This document shows, piece by piece, positions 26,222 to 34,896 of a stretch of DNA of 64,000 bases; position 1 is the first letter of the stretch, and each line of letters starts with the position of its first letter. The stretch spans positions 522,200-586,199 of the forward strand of contig NZ_JASKLR010000001.1 in NCBI RefSeq assembly GCF_030124325.1, in the 5' to 3' direction. Under the pieces are notes generated by a model. That model saw nothing but the letters and a program-made list of their open reading frames with translations. It did no database searches and had not been told where the DNA came from. A program made the translations under genes and the position numbers. The stretch is from Sinorhizobium sp. 8-89. Lineage in GTDB: Bacteria > Pseudomonadota > Alphaproteobacteria > Rhizobiales > Rhizobiaceae.

Positions 26222-27109
26222 ATGGAATGGCTGACCAAATTTCCGACTATGAATGACGATAGCCTTCGGGAACTGAAGAAGGTGATCGATGAAGGCTTCC
26301 GCGCATTCACGCGCACCTATGGCGATGCCATCGAGTCCTTTTTCGATCCGCTGCAGTTCTTCCTGATCTATGCCGAGCGTTTCATGACGCGAACGCCCTG
26401 GCCGATCATCCTGATCCTGGTCGCGCTGATCGCCTGGCTCGCCAGCCGCAATTGGAAGATCGTGGCCGGTTGCGTGGGCACGCTTCTTGCCATCGGCTAT
26501 TTCGACATGTGGGACGACACGATGAAGACGATCTCGATGATCTTCGTCTGTACCGTCCTGTCGATTGCGGTCGGCATACCGATCGGCATCATAATGTCGC
26601 GCTCGGATCGCTTTCAGAACATCGTCAATCCGGTGCTTGACGTCATGCAGACGATGCCAAGCTTCGTCTATCTCATCCCCGTGGTTATGCTGCTCGGCAT
26701 CGGCAAGGTTCCGGGCCTGATAGCCGTCGTCATTTACGCCATCCCGCCGATGATCCGTCTTACCAATCTCGGTATAAGGCTTGTCGACAAGGATGTGCTT
26801 GAGGCGGCGGACGCCTTCGGTTCGTCGAGCTGGCAGAAGCTCAAGAACGTACAGATGCCGCTTGCCTTGCCGACGATCATGGCCGGAATCAATCAGACGA
26901 TCATGATGGCGCTCGCCATGGTCGTGATTGCCTCGATGATCGGCGTTCAAGGGCTGGGCCAGCCGGTGTTGAAGGCGATCGCAAACCAGTATTTCACGCT
27001 CGGTATCTTCAACGGTCTCGCTATTGTCGGCATCGCAATCATCTTCGATCGCGTCAGCCAGGCCTATGGCCATCGCCTGCAGAGACATCGCGAGATCGTT
27101 CACGGCTGA
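26222..27109 (+). CDS. glycine betaine-type ABC permease
   Basis: This is an inner-membrane permease of the ProW/OpuAB type, partner of the upstream binding protein. The 295-residue protein has a hydrophilic start of about 50 residues, six to seven helices, and the EAA loop EAADAFGSSSWQKLKNVQMP that docks the ATPase. The ATG at 26222 lies eight bases after AAGGGG; ATG 26216 and TTG 26204 are in frame but too near or before that SD. No ATPase gene follows: the next gene is on the other strand. The transporter must therefore use an ATPase encoded elsewhere. Confidence 0.9.
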   Translation: MEWLTKFPTMNDDSLRELKKVIDEGFRAFTRTYGDAIESFFDPLQFFLIYAERFMTRTPWPIILILVALIAWLASRNWKIVAGCVGTLLAIGYFDMWDDTMKTISMIFVCTVLSIAVGIPIGIIMSRSDRFQNIVNPVLDVMQTMPSFVYLIPVVMLLGIGKVPGLIAVVIYAIPPMIRLTNLGIRLVDKDVLEAADAFGSSSWQKLKNVQMPLALPTIMAGINQTIMMALAMVVIASMIGVQGLGQPVLKAIANQYFTLGIFNGLAIVGIAIIFDRVSQAYGHRLQRHREIVHG

Positions 27110-27112
27110 CAG

Positions 27113-27147
27113 AGAACGGCCCGGACCCAAAACTTCCGGGCCGTTCT
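27113..27147. terminator. hairpin between convergent genes
   Basis: A 12-base perfect stem (AGAACGGCCCGG at 27113-27124 with 27136-27147) surrounds an 11-base loop. It sits between the permease stop and the stop of the convergent EamA gene and could end both transcripts, although the T tract is poor. Confidence 0.65.
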
Positions 27148-27155
27148 ATGCAATC

Positions 27156-28070
27156 TCAAGCCTGCCTATGGGAGAGAATGCCGGTCGAGAGTGCAACGCC
27201 ACCCGAGGTGATGACCGCGGCCACGGCCTCGAACGAACCGATCGATTCGCCAAGCAATGCTGCACCGCCGAACATGGCAAGCACGGGCGTCAAGGCGGTG
27301 AAGGCGGCCGCTTGCGTGCCGCCCAGACGACGGACCGCAAAGCCATAGGCAACAGTTGCCGCGAGGCCCGAAAGAATCCCCTGACTCAAGACCTGGAGGC
27401 CGATCTCGCCGAGCGGAACGTGCGTAAGCGTGCTGCCGAAGACCGATGCCAAGGCGAGATGGATCAGAAACGACCAGACGGCAATCAGGGCGCTGCCTTC
27501 GACGGCGCTAAGACCCGAGCGCCGGAACGCGTGGGTATAGATTGCCCAAAGCGTCGCGGCGGCGGGCAGCAGCACATAGCCCGTCCAGGCGGATGGATCC
27601 GATCCGCCGAGACTGCGGCCAAGCAGGATTGCGACGCCGACGACGATCGCAGAAAAGCCGATTATGCGCATGCGGTCGGGGCGTTCCTGGAAAAACAAGA
27701 TGCCGATCAACGCCGCGGCGAGCGGCATCGAGCCGCCGAGCAGAATGCCGACGGATGAAGCAGGCGTTGCGTGGATGGCGAAGGCGGCCACCTGGAAAAA
27801 CACGGCGCCCGAACCCGCGACCATCAGAACGAGAAGGGAAAGCGGCAACGCTTTGGGCAAGAGCCCCGTCTTCAGCCAGACCGGGGCGAGTACAAGCGCC
27901 GGTATTCCGTAGCGAATGAGCCCGAGGTCGATCGTCCCGATTGCCGTCGCGGCGGTGTGCCGCGTGGCCAGAATCCAGGTCGCCCAAATCATCACGGTGA
28001 TGAATGCGCCGGCATAGCCGGCGGCGGGTGCGGCGGAGCCGCGATCGAGAGTGAGCGCAACCATTTTCAT
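27156..28070 (-). CDS. EamA/DMT-family exporter
   Basis: This 304-residue membrane protein has ten predicted helices in two EamA repeats, of the RhaT/YdcZ-like amino acid or metabolite exporter kind. AAGGAA lies just before the ATG at 28070, with a second ATG two codons in. It is divergent from an Lrp/AsnC regulator with 126-132 bases between their starts. This pairing is typical of Lrp-controlled amino acid exporters, so an amino acid substrate is a reasonable inference but is not shown by the protein itself. Confidence 0.88.
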   Translation of the reverse strand: MKMVALTLDRGSAAPAAGYAGAFITVMIWATWILATRHTAATAIGTIDLGLIRYGIPALVLAPVWLKTGLLPKALPLSLLVLMVAGSGAVFFQVAAFAIHATPASSVGILLGGSMPLAAALIGILFFQERPDRMRIIGFSAIVVGVAILLGRSLGGSDPSAWTGYVLLPAAATLWAIYTHAFRRSGLSAVEGSALIAVWSFLIHLALASVFGSTLTHVPLGEIGLQVLSQGILSGLAATVAYGFAVRRLGGTQAAAFTALTPVLAMFGGAALLGESIGSFEAVAAVITSGGVALSTGILSHRQA

Positions 28071-28202
28071 GTTCCTTCCCGAAGGGTTTGCGAAAGAGGA
28101 TCGGGAAAAAACTAGCGCCGAGTGCGGGGGTATGTCCTTGCTATCTGTGCCTCACAACCCGTATGATCGGCAACAATCTGCCAATCCACCGTCATTGTGT
28201 TC

Positions 28203-28679
28203 ATGAGTATGCCAAAACTGGATAAATTCGACATCGCCATCCTGAAGATTCTCCAGGAGGATGCGCGAGCGACCAATGTCGAGATTGCGGAACGGGTCAA
28301 CCTGTCGCCGTCACCCTGTCTGAGGCGCATTCGCAATCTCGAAAAATCCGGTGTCCTGCGCGGTTATCGCGCCGACATCGATCGCAAGGAGGTCGGCCTT
28401 GGCCTTACGGTTTTCGTCGAGATCAAGGTTGGCCATCACAGCCAGGAGAACGCACGCCGCCAGCAGGAATCGCTGCTCGCCATTCCCGAGGTGGTCTCGT
28501 GCTTTCTGATTTCCGGCAATGCCGATTTCCTGGCGGAGGTCGTGGTCGAGGATCTCTCGGCCTATGAGAAGCTCTTGACTGAAACCTTGCTGGCATTGCC
28601 GGGCGTGACAGATATCCGATCGAATTTCGCTATCCGCTCCATCAAGACGGGCGGTCCGCTGAAGCTGCCGTCGTTGTAG
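28203..28679 (+). CDS. Lrp/AsnC-family transcriptional regulator
   Basis: This 158-residue regulator has an N-terminal winged helix (LDKFDIAILKILQEDARAT with recognition part VNLSPSPCLRRIRNLEKSG) and a C-terminal RAM effector domain at about residues 65-150 with the glycine-rich GNADFLAEV. Possible starts are GTG 28197, ATG 28203 and ATG 28209; none has a clear SD and I use the middle one. It probably controls the divergent EamA gene and itself in response to an amino acid. Confidence 0.88.
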   Translation: MSMPKLDKFDIAILKILQEDARATNVEIAERVNLSPSPCLRRIRNLEKSGVLRGYRADIDRKEVGLGLTVFVEIKVGHHSQENARRQQESLLAIPEVVSCFLISGNADFLAEVVVEDLSAYEKLLTETLLALPGVTDIRSNFAIRSIKTGGPLKLPSL

Positions 28680-28687
28680 CGAAGGAT

Positions 28688-28714
28688 TTCCCGCGGCACT
28701 CACTGCCGCGGGAA
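28688..28714. terminator. bidirectional terminator hairpin
   Basis: TTCCCGCGGCA at 28688-28698 pairs with TGCCGCGGGAA at 28704-28714 around a 5-base loop. It lies between the convergent stops of the Lrp gene and the oxidoreductase gene. Confidence 0.75.
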
Positions 28715-28742
28715 GGCTGCGCGCCCCTTTCGAAACGTCTGC

Positions 28743-29756
28743 TTAAAACCCTTCCAGAACGAGCTTGCCGCGCGTGCGGCCGGTCTCGATCGCTTGATGC
28801 GCCTTCCTGAGCGTGGCCGCGTTGATGGGACCCAGCGTTTCCGTCAAGGTCGTGCGGATCTTGCCGCCGTCGACCAGTTCTGCGACGCGGTTGAGCAGTT
28901 TGTGCTGCTCGATCATGTCTGGCGTTTTGAACATCGGACGGGCAAACATCATCTCCCAGTGCGTCGATACCGCTTTGCGCTTGAACGGCATGACATCGAG
29001 CGCAGGAAGATCATCGATCAGGGCGAAGCGGCCCTGCGGTGCAATCAGCTTGGCGATCTCGCTGATATGCTTGTCGGTGTTGGTGGTCGAGAAGACGAAG
29101 GCAGGCGCGCCAAGCGCCAACTGCTCGATCTCGGCGGCAAGCGGGCGACCGTGGTCGAGTACCTGATGGGCGCCGAGCTTCAACACCCAATCGCGGGTTT
29201 CGGGTCGAGAGGCGGTTGCGATCACGGTGAGGTTCGTCAACGCGCGCAACAATTGGATGGCAATCGATCCGACGCCGCCGGCGCCGCCGATTATCAGCAC
29301 GGCATTGGCAGCCCCCGGCACCGGATCACTGACCTTCAAACGATCGAACAGCGTTTCCCAGGCCGTGATCGCGGTCAGCGGCAGCGCGGCGGCCTCGGCA
29401 AAGCCGAGCGACTTCGGCTTTCGGCCGACGATGCGCTCGTCCACCAGATGAAACTCGGCATTGGTGCCTGGCCGGTCGAGTGCGCCGGCGTAGAATACTT
29501 CGTCGCCCACTTGGAACAGTGTGACTTTCGGGCCGACGGCCTTGACCACGCCGGCGGCGTCCCAACCGAGAACCTTCGGTTGGTTCGACTCCGGCTGAAC
29601 GCCGGCGCGCACTTTCGTGTCGACGGGATTGACGGAGACCGCCTTGATCTCGACCAGAAGATCGCGATCTTCCGGTGAGGGCACAGGCAGATCGACGTCG
29701 ATCAGGGCGGTTTCGGCGGTGATGGCTTGCGGTATCCTGTAGGCGACGGCACGCAT
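28743..29756 (-). CDS. MDR-family zinc-type alcohol dehydrogenase/quinone reductase-like protein
   Basis: This is a 337-residue medium-chain NAD(P)H oxidoreductase. It has the GroES-like domain (about residues 1-130, VSVNPVDTKVRAG, GWDAAGVVKAVG) and a Rossmann domain with the NADP motif IIGGAGGVGSIAIQLLRAL (about 155-173). The cysteine/histidine zinc ligands of true alcohol dehydrogenases are not seen, so it fits the zinc-free quinone reductase or enone reductase group. AAGGAG precedes the ATG. It is divergent from an HxlR regulator, the usual arrangement for genes induced by quinones or reactive aldehydes. Confidence 0.9.
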   Translation of the reverse strand: MRAVAYRIPQAITAETALIDVDLPVPSPEDRDLLVEIKAVSVNPVDTKVRAGVQPESNQPKVLGWDAAGVVKAVGPKVTLFQVGDEVFYAGALDRPGTNAEFHLVDERIVGRKPKSLGFAEAAALPLTAITAWETLFDRLKVSDPVPGAANAVLIIGGAGGVGSIAIQLLRALTNLTVIATASRPETRDWVLKLGAHQVLDHGRPLAAEIEQLALGAPAFVFSTTNTDKHISEIAKLIAPQGRFALIDDLPALDVMPFKRKAVSTHWEMMFARPMFKTPDMIEQHKLLNRVAELVDGGKIRTTLTETLGPINAATLRKAHQAIETGRTRGKLVLEGF

Positions 29757-29858
29757 CGAATGCTCCTTTGCAGAATTGAACAGGAGCTACATGAGCATTA
29801 TAGTCGCTGAGCACAAGAATGCACAAATTTGGCCCATAGTGTCGAAAAGGATACTGTT

Positions 29859-30266
29859 ATGTCCAGGCCGCGCGCAAAACTGACGAACACATTCCCGGGT
29901 TGCCCGGTGGAGTCGACGCTGAGCTTCATCGATGGCAAATGGAAAGGGGTCATCCTCTATCATCTGATGCTCGAGGGCACGTTGCGCTTCAACGAGTTGC
30001 GGCGGAGATTGCCAAGCGTGACGCAGCGGATGCTGACAAAGCAGTTGCGCGAACTGGAGGAGGCGGGACTTCTGTCACGCACTGTTTTTCCGGTCGTCCC
30101 CCCGCGCGTCGACTACGCCTTGACGCCCAGGGGAGAAAGCTTGAGGCCCGTTATCATGGCGCTGAAAGCCTGGGGCGATGAAAATGTTTCTTGCGACGGC
30201 GATCGTATGACACTGAAACCGCTCGAGAACCGGTCGGCTTCACGAGCCAAATTCGAGGACGCCTGA
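29859..30266 (+). CDS. HxlR-family transcriptional regulator
   Basis: This 135-residue winged-helix protein has the HxlR core: FPGCPVESTLSFIDGKWKG, LRFNELRRRLPSVTQRMLTK and the wing FPVVPPRVDYALT. Cys15 is at the position used for thiol-based sensing in several HxlR regulators. I start at the ATG at 29859, nine bases after AAAAGG; the in-frame TTG at 29829 is less likely. The 102-base gap to the divergent MDR oxidoreductase probably contains its operator. Response to electrophiles is an inference from this context. Confidence 0.88.
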   Translation: MSRPRAKLTNTFPGCPVESTLSFIDGKWKGVILYHLMLEGTLRFNELRRRLPSVTQRMLTKQLRELEEAGLLSRTVFPVVPPRVDYALTPRGESLRPVIMALKAWGDENVSCDGDRMTLKPLENRSASRAKFEDA

Positions 30267-30347
30267 CTGGGCCCTCTGGAAACCCTCCTCATCGCGCTTA
30301 TCTGTGACCTACATGTTTGATCGAGGCCCGGGAGAAAACGACGTTTC

Positions 30348-31247
30348 ATGAAAGTCAAAGCCATCTTCAATCGAGATGGGGGAACATTCCGCACGACGGA
30401 TATGGAGGCCTACGGACGGCGGGTGGAAGAGGTCTTTCGCGGTGCCGGACATCAGATCGAAGTCGTCGCCGTCGGGGCCGGTGACATGCGCGATATGCTG
30501 GAAAGAACCTGCCGCCGCGACGATCTCGATGCGATTGTCGCCGGCGGCGGAGACGGTACGATTTCGGCGGCTGCCGGCGTCGCGTGGAAAAACCGCATGC
30601 CGCTCGGTGTCATCCCGGCTGGGACGATGAACCTTTTCGCGCGCTCGTTGAAACTGCCGCTCGATATCTGGAAGGCGCCGGAGGTCCTTGCTCATGGCAG
30701 GATCATCGATGGCGACATCGGCAGCGCGGACGGCCGCGCCTTCGTTCATCAGTTTTCGATGGGCTTGCATGCCCGTCTGGTACGCTTTCGCGAATCCTAC
30801 CGTTTCGCCTCAAGGCTCGGAAAGATCGGCGCAAGCACACGCGCGGCGATCGGCGTGATCTTCAACCCCCCGGATTTTGAGATCGAGTTCGATGCCGACG
30901 GTCACCGGGAGCGCCGGCATGTTTCGGCCATTTCGGTCTCGAACAATCACTTCGGCCATGCCACATTGATGTACGCGGATGACGTGACGAGCGGGCATCT
31001 AGGCTTCTACACGGCGCCGCCGCTGAAACCGGCCGGGGTGGCGAAACTTGCCTTCGATATCCTGCGCGGAAAGTTCCGCGCGAGCCCCTTGATCACCGAG
31101 ATGAGCGCCATCGCTGTCGATCTGCACTTCCCGAAGGTGGACAGAAAGATCAATTGCGTCATTGACGGCGAGCTTCTGCCGATGGGACGTGACGTGGCGC
31201 TGCGCATCCATCCCGGCGAACTGAAGCTGCTGGTCGGCAATCAGTAG
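30348..31247 (+). CDS. diacylglycerol kinase-family lipid kinase
   Basis: This 299-residue cytosolic or membrane-associated protein belongs to the DAGK/LCB5/YegS group. It has the nucleotide motif VAGGGDGTISAAAG (about residues 64-77), then PLGVIPAGTMNLFARSL, and a C-terminal beta-rich domain ending DGELLPMG...VALRIHPGELKLLV. Substrates in the family include diacylglycerol, phosphatidylglycerol and sphingoid bases, and the sequence does not choose between them. Its neighbour, 74 bases downstream on the other strand, is a glycosyltransferase pair, so a link with lipid-linked sugar metabolism is possible. Confidence 0.88.
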   Translation: MKVKAIFNRDGGTFRTTDMEAYGRRVEEVFRGAGHQIEVVAVGAGDMRDMLERTCRRDDLDAIVAGGGDGTISAAAGVAWKNRMPLGVIPAGTMNLFARSLKLPLDIWKAPEVLAHGRIIDGDIGSADGRAFVHQFSMGLHARLVRFRESYRFASRLGKIGASTRAAIGVIFNPPDFEIEFDADGHRERRHVSAISVSNNHFGHATLMYADDVTSGHLGFYTAPPLKPAGVAKLAFDILRGKFRASPLITEMSAIAVDLHFPKVDRKINCVIDGELLPMGRDVALRIHPGELKLLVGNQ

Positions 31248-31321
31248 ACGCAGCCGCCTTGAAAGGACGCAGTTTCGGACGGAAAGCCGTTGCATACTTT
31301 CCTGGAGTTGCTCCGGCAGGG

Positions 31322-32830
31322 TTATTGACCGGCGACGGTGCCTTGTTCCCCGATCCAGATGTAGCTGAAACCGTATCGCTGCGAATCGCGACCGTAGAGA
31401 TAGGGTAGGGTTACCGAACGTGGTGTCATTCCTGTCTCCGGGACGTTGAAAGCCTTCAAGGCCACTTTCAGAAGCTCCGGAACCGGCTGTGCCTGGGCCT
31501 CGCCGTCGCGCCAGACCACCAGAATTGGTCGTTTGGCCATATCGGCTGCAGGCACATTCGAAAGATGGGGAATGGCAACCAGCGCATCGCGCAATTGTGT
31601 GCGGATGTTGCCTGCCAGCTGCTTGTCGCCCGTCAGAACGAGCGTTGGCTCTTTGCCTTCGCTCTGCGCGATGGCTTCGACAAATGCTCCGTAAGGAATG
31701 TTCAGCCTCGAATAATCTCCGTACCAAGGCCGCACGATGACCCGGGCCGAGACGACCGCGAGCGCGCCGACGGCGATGATCCCGACCAGCAGGAAGAATC
31801 GGCCGAGATGGCCCGACAAATCGATCTTCGCCGCCTCGATCTTGAGACAGAGATAGAGCGGAAGCAGGACGAGAAAAAGGACAAGCCATTTCTCGCGAAC
31901 ATGCGTCGCCGCTACACCTAGAACGATCAGCAGAACGGCAAAGAGGCACAGCAAAATCATGCGTCCGACGACCCGGGTCCACTGGCTTTCGGCCCGCCAG
32001 ATCAGCCGGATCTTGGCGCGAAAGACAAGTCCAAAGAGGAGCAGCGTGACGATGCTGCCGCCGATGATCGCCGAGCCGAGAGCCAGGACACCGTGGGCCG
32101 CCTGCAGGAGCCGCCCCTCAACCTCGCGTTCCTTCATCTCGTTCAACGTACCGCTCGATGCGGAATCGAGATTCTGAAGCACCCAGTAGCCATGCGGCAG
32201 GACGATGAGACAGGCAACCACAATGGCCGCCAGCGTCCGCCATTCGAAGATGCGGGCGCGCAGTTCGCGCTCGGGGAGCACGGCAATGATCGCGGCGACC
32301 GGCACCAGGACGAAATTATACTTCGAGATCACGCCGATGCCGACGGCGGCCCCGGTGAGCAGATAGGAAAGGAGGCTCGGTCGCGTGAGTGTCCGCAGGA
32401 AGCCGTAAAGGAACAGCGATACGGCGAAAAGCGCGGCGACCGTGTGCGAAAGATCACGCTGCGCCAGCAAGAAAACCGGCGGCAACGTCAGCACACCGAG
32501 CATCGCGATCGCTGAAAGCCGCCGATCGGCAAGAACAAGGCGTGCTGCGAGGCCATAAAAGAGGCAGCAAAGGAACAGCAGCCCGTTCTTGAGGATCGTC
32601 ATGGTCGCAAGCGACGTGCCGAGCAGTTGGCCCAAGCCGTATTGCAGCCAGTTGTAGAATGGAGGCTGCGGTCCGTAACCCAGTTGCAGGAACTGCGACA
32701 CAAACGCCTGTTCCGCCTCATCGATCTCAAGGGAGTTGGAAACGGCAAGGCGCAGTAGAACGCACAGCAGGAAATAACCCGAAACGGCAAAGAAGACCGC
32801 GTCCGAGCGTCGATTGACGGTGTCAAGCAT
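31322..32830 (-). CDS. GT39-family (ArnT/PMT-like) membrane glycosyltransferase
   Basis: This 502-residue polytopic membrane protein resembles ArnT, PMT and rhizobial Rgt transferases, which move a sugar from a polyprenyl phosphate to an acceptor on the periplasmic side. The acidic catalytic pair lies in the first periplasmic loop, LEIDEAEQAF (about residues 34-43), and PQPPFYNWLQYGLG follows near 53-66. About ten helices precede a periplasmic C-terminal domain of roughly 130 residues. Its start overlaps the stop of the upstream GT2 gene by eight bases, so the two are probably coupled. The acceptor is unknown. Confidence 0.85.
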   Translation of the reverse strand: MLDTVNRRSDAVFFAVSGYFLLCVLLRLAVSNSLEIDEAEQAFVSQFLQLGYGPQPPFYNWLQYGLGQLLGTSLATMTILKNGLLFLCCLFYGLAARLVLADRRLSAIAMLGVLTLPPVFLLAQRDLSHTVAALFAVSLFLYGFLRTLTRPSLLSYLLTGAAVGIGVISKYNFVLVPVAAIIAVLPERELRARIFEWRTLAAIVVACLIVLPHGYWVLQNLDSASSGTLNEMKEREVEGRLLQAAHGVLALGSAIIGGSIVTLLLFGLVFRAKIRLIWRAESQWTRVVGRMILLCLFAVLLIVLGVAATHVREKWLVLFLVLLPLYLCLKIEAAKIDLSGHLGRFFLLVGIIAVGALAVVSARVIVRPWYGDYSRLNIPYGAFVEAIAQSEGKEPTLVLTGDKQLAGNIRTQLRDALVAIPHLSNVPAADMAKRPILVVWRDGEAQAQPVPELLKVALKAFNVPETGMTPRSVTLPYLYGRDSQRYGFSYIWIGEQGTVAGQ

Positions 32831-33821
32831 CGGCTTGTTCCTGCTCGAAGACCTGGCGCACGATGTAGCTTGTCGTCTCGTCGTCGCGGAAATAGGCGCG
32901 GGCCATCATCTCCGACAGTATGCCCGTGGTGATGAGCTGGATCGACGACAGGAACAGCATCACACCAACCATCAGCATCGGGCGTGTGCCGATGTCGTTG
33001 CCGAGGATGAATTTGTCGACGGCCAGATAAAAGAGGATAAGTGCGCTCAAACCGCCGGTCGCAAGCCCGATGGATCCGAAAAAATGGCCGGGGCGCGCCT
33101 TGTAGCGCATGAAGAAGAGCACGGCCAAAAGGTCGAGGATGACGCGGAAAGTGCGTGAGATGCCGTATTTCGATGCGCCGAAATGGCGGGCATGATGGGT
33201 GACTGGCATCTCGCCGATCCGACTGCTGGGCACGACGCCGGCGACCCATGCAGGGATGAAGCGGTGCATCTCGCCCATCAGCTTGACTTGCTTGATGATC
33301 GAGGCGCGATAGACCTTCAGGCTGCACCCGTAGTCGTGGAGCTTGACGCCGGTGATCTTGCCGATCAGCCGGTTGGCGCACCAAGAGGGAATTTTCCTGA
33401 GCAGCAGGCCGTCCCGGCGGTTCTTTCTCCACCCGACGAGCAGGTCCAGTTGGCGTTCCTCGATCGCCACGACCATGTACGGAATGTCTGCGGGATCATT
33501 CTGCAGGTCGCCGTCGAGTGTCGCGATCAATCGTCCCGAGGCCGCATCGATACCGGCCTGCATGGCGGCAGTCTGACCGAAATTCTTCTGCAGTTCTATG
33601 ATCTTCAGCCTCAGGTCCGGGCGGAAGAGTTCGGCGCGGGCATTCCGAAGCGTGCGGTCGGTGCTGCCGTCATCCACAAGGATCAGTTCCCACGGCTTGC
33701 TGAAGCCGGCCATTGCGTTGTGAATGCGTGTGACGAGCGGCCCGACGCTGTCCTCTTCGTTGAACACGGGGACGACGACGGACAGCTCGATGGCCTCCAA
33801 TTTATCGGCAAGAGCCGCCAT
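32823..33821 (-). CDS. GT2-family polyprenyl-phosphate sugar synthase-like protein
   Basis: This 332-residue protein is a DPM1/ArnC/RgtE-like glycosyltransferase that makes a polyprenyl-phosphate-linked sugar from a nucleotide sugar. The GT-A domain has LSVVVPVFNEEDSV near residue 14, ELILVDDGSTDRT, the DxD-like ATLDGDLQNDPADIP and the GWRKNRRDG loop. Two C-terminal helices (about 230-290) anchor it. I use the ATG at 33821; the in-frame extension to 33935 lacks homology and runs into the divergent gene's promoter. It is followed by the GT39 gene that probably uses its product. Confidence 0.88.
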   Translation of the reverse strand: MAALADKLEAIELSVVVPVFNEEDSVGPLVTRIHNAMAGFSKPWELILVDDGSTDRTLRNARAELFRPDLRLKIIELQKNFGQTAAMQAGIDAASGRLIATLDGDLQNDPADIPYMVVAIEERQLDLLVGWRKNRRDGLLLRKIPSWCANRLIGKITGVKLHDYGCSLKVYRASIIKQVKLMGEMHRFIPAWVAGVVPSSRIGEMPVTHHARHFGASKYGISRTFRVILDLLAVLFFMRYKARPGHFFGSIGLATGGLSALILFYLAVDKFILGNDIGTRPMLMVGVMLFLSSIQLITTGILSEMMARAYFRDDETTSYIVRQVFEQEQADA

Positions 33822-33938
33822 GGGTTCTTCAGTGTGGTTCAAGGATGATCTCCGGCGTACTGTCGCAGGTTTTCTTGCACAGTTAACGGTGATAACCAAC
33901 GTCGAATTGCGTGGTTCAGCACAGGAAATCGGCATCGA

Positions 33939-34895
33939 ATGAATTCGGACTGGCAGTTCAGTCAGCGATCGTGGCTCGCACGCAACCGCATGGTGCTGAT
34001 TTCCGTAGTCGCGATCGCGGCCTACGCGATCTTCGTTGAATGGGTCTGGGGCTGGTCGACCCTGATGCGCCAGTGGGCCGAGATTGGCATCGGGGCCGTG
34101 CTTGCCGCGCTCGTCCTACTGATCTCCACCTATTTCATCCGCTGCTACCGCATCTATGATTATTTCCAGGGGCATACCGCAGGCCGGTTCCTGCCTTTGT
34201 TTCGCGTTACACAGGTCCACAACCTGCTCAACATCATGTTGCCGTTTCGAGCAGGCGAAACGAGCTTTCCTCTGCTGATGCGCTCCGAATTCGGCGTGCC
34301 ACTCGTGCACGGCACATCGGCGCTGCTCGTCATGCGGCTGCTCGATCTGCATGCGTTGCTGACGGTTGCCACCATCGGCCTCGTGATCGAGAGGAGCGAT
34401 GCGTCGATCGGCTGGCTCGTCTGGATGCTCGCATTCTTTTCGCCGCTCGCATTCTTTCTGCTGAAGGGAAGGGTTCTTGCGCTTGCGCGGCGTTTGGCGC
34501 GGGGGAAGTTTGCGATCGTGCTGGATGAAGTGGAGGCAGGCCTCCCGGACAACATGCCAGGATTTCTGCGTGCATGGACGATGACCATTCTGAACTGGGC
34601 CGTCAAGGTCGTGGTTCTCGCCTGGGTGCTTGCCATCATGGGCGTGGCGCCGCTTGCTGCCAGCTTCGGCGGTGCTCTTGGCGGCGAGCTCTCCTCCGTG
34701 CTGCCGGTTCATGCGCCGGCGGGTGTTGGAACCTACCCGGCGGCGATTGCGGCCGGAGCGATTTCCTTCGGAGCGCCTGGCGGTCGCGGCTCACTTGAAC
34801 TGCTCGGCCGAGCCAGCGTCAATGCACATCTGCTCGTCATCGTCTCGGCAGTCGCCGGCACGATGCTGTCGCTCCTGCTGCGGCGGAAAGCGTGA
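33939..34895 (+). CDS. UPF0104/LPG-synthase-TM-like membrane protein
   Basis: This 318-residue protein has seven to eight predicted helices and matches the integral membrane half of MprF and the AglD/YbhN group (UPF0104). Motifs include RVTQVHNLLNIMLPFRAGE (about residues 89-107) and SSVLPVHAPAGVGTYPA (about 250-266). Family members are proposed to flip lipids or lipid-linked sugars. It is divergent from the GT2-GT39 pair with 117 bases between the starts, and a flippase for their polyprenyl-linked sugar is an attractive but unproven role. Confidence 0.82.
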   Translation: MNSDWQFSQRSWLARNRMVLISVVAIAAYAIFVEWVWGWSTLMRQWAEIGIGAVLAALVLLISTYFIRCYRIYDYFQGHTAGRFLPLFRVTQVHNLLNIMLPFRAGETSFPLLMRSEFGVPLVHGTSALLVMRLLDLHALLTVATIGLVIERSDASIGWLVWMLAFFSPLAFFLLKGRVLALARRLARGKFAIVLDEVEAGLPDNMPGFLRAWTMTILNWAVKVVVLAWVLAIMGVAPLAASFGGALGGELSSVLPVHAPAGVGTYPAAIAAGAISFGAPGGRGSLELLGRASVNAHLLVIVSAVAGTMLSLLLRRKA

Positions 34896-34896
34896 T

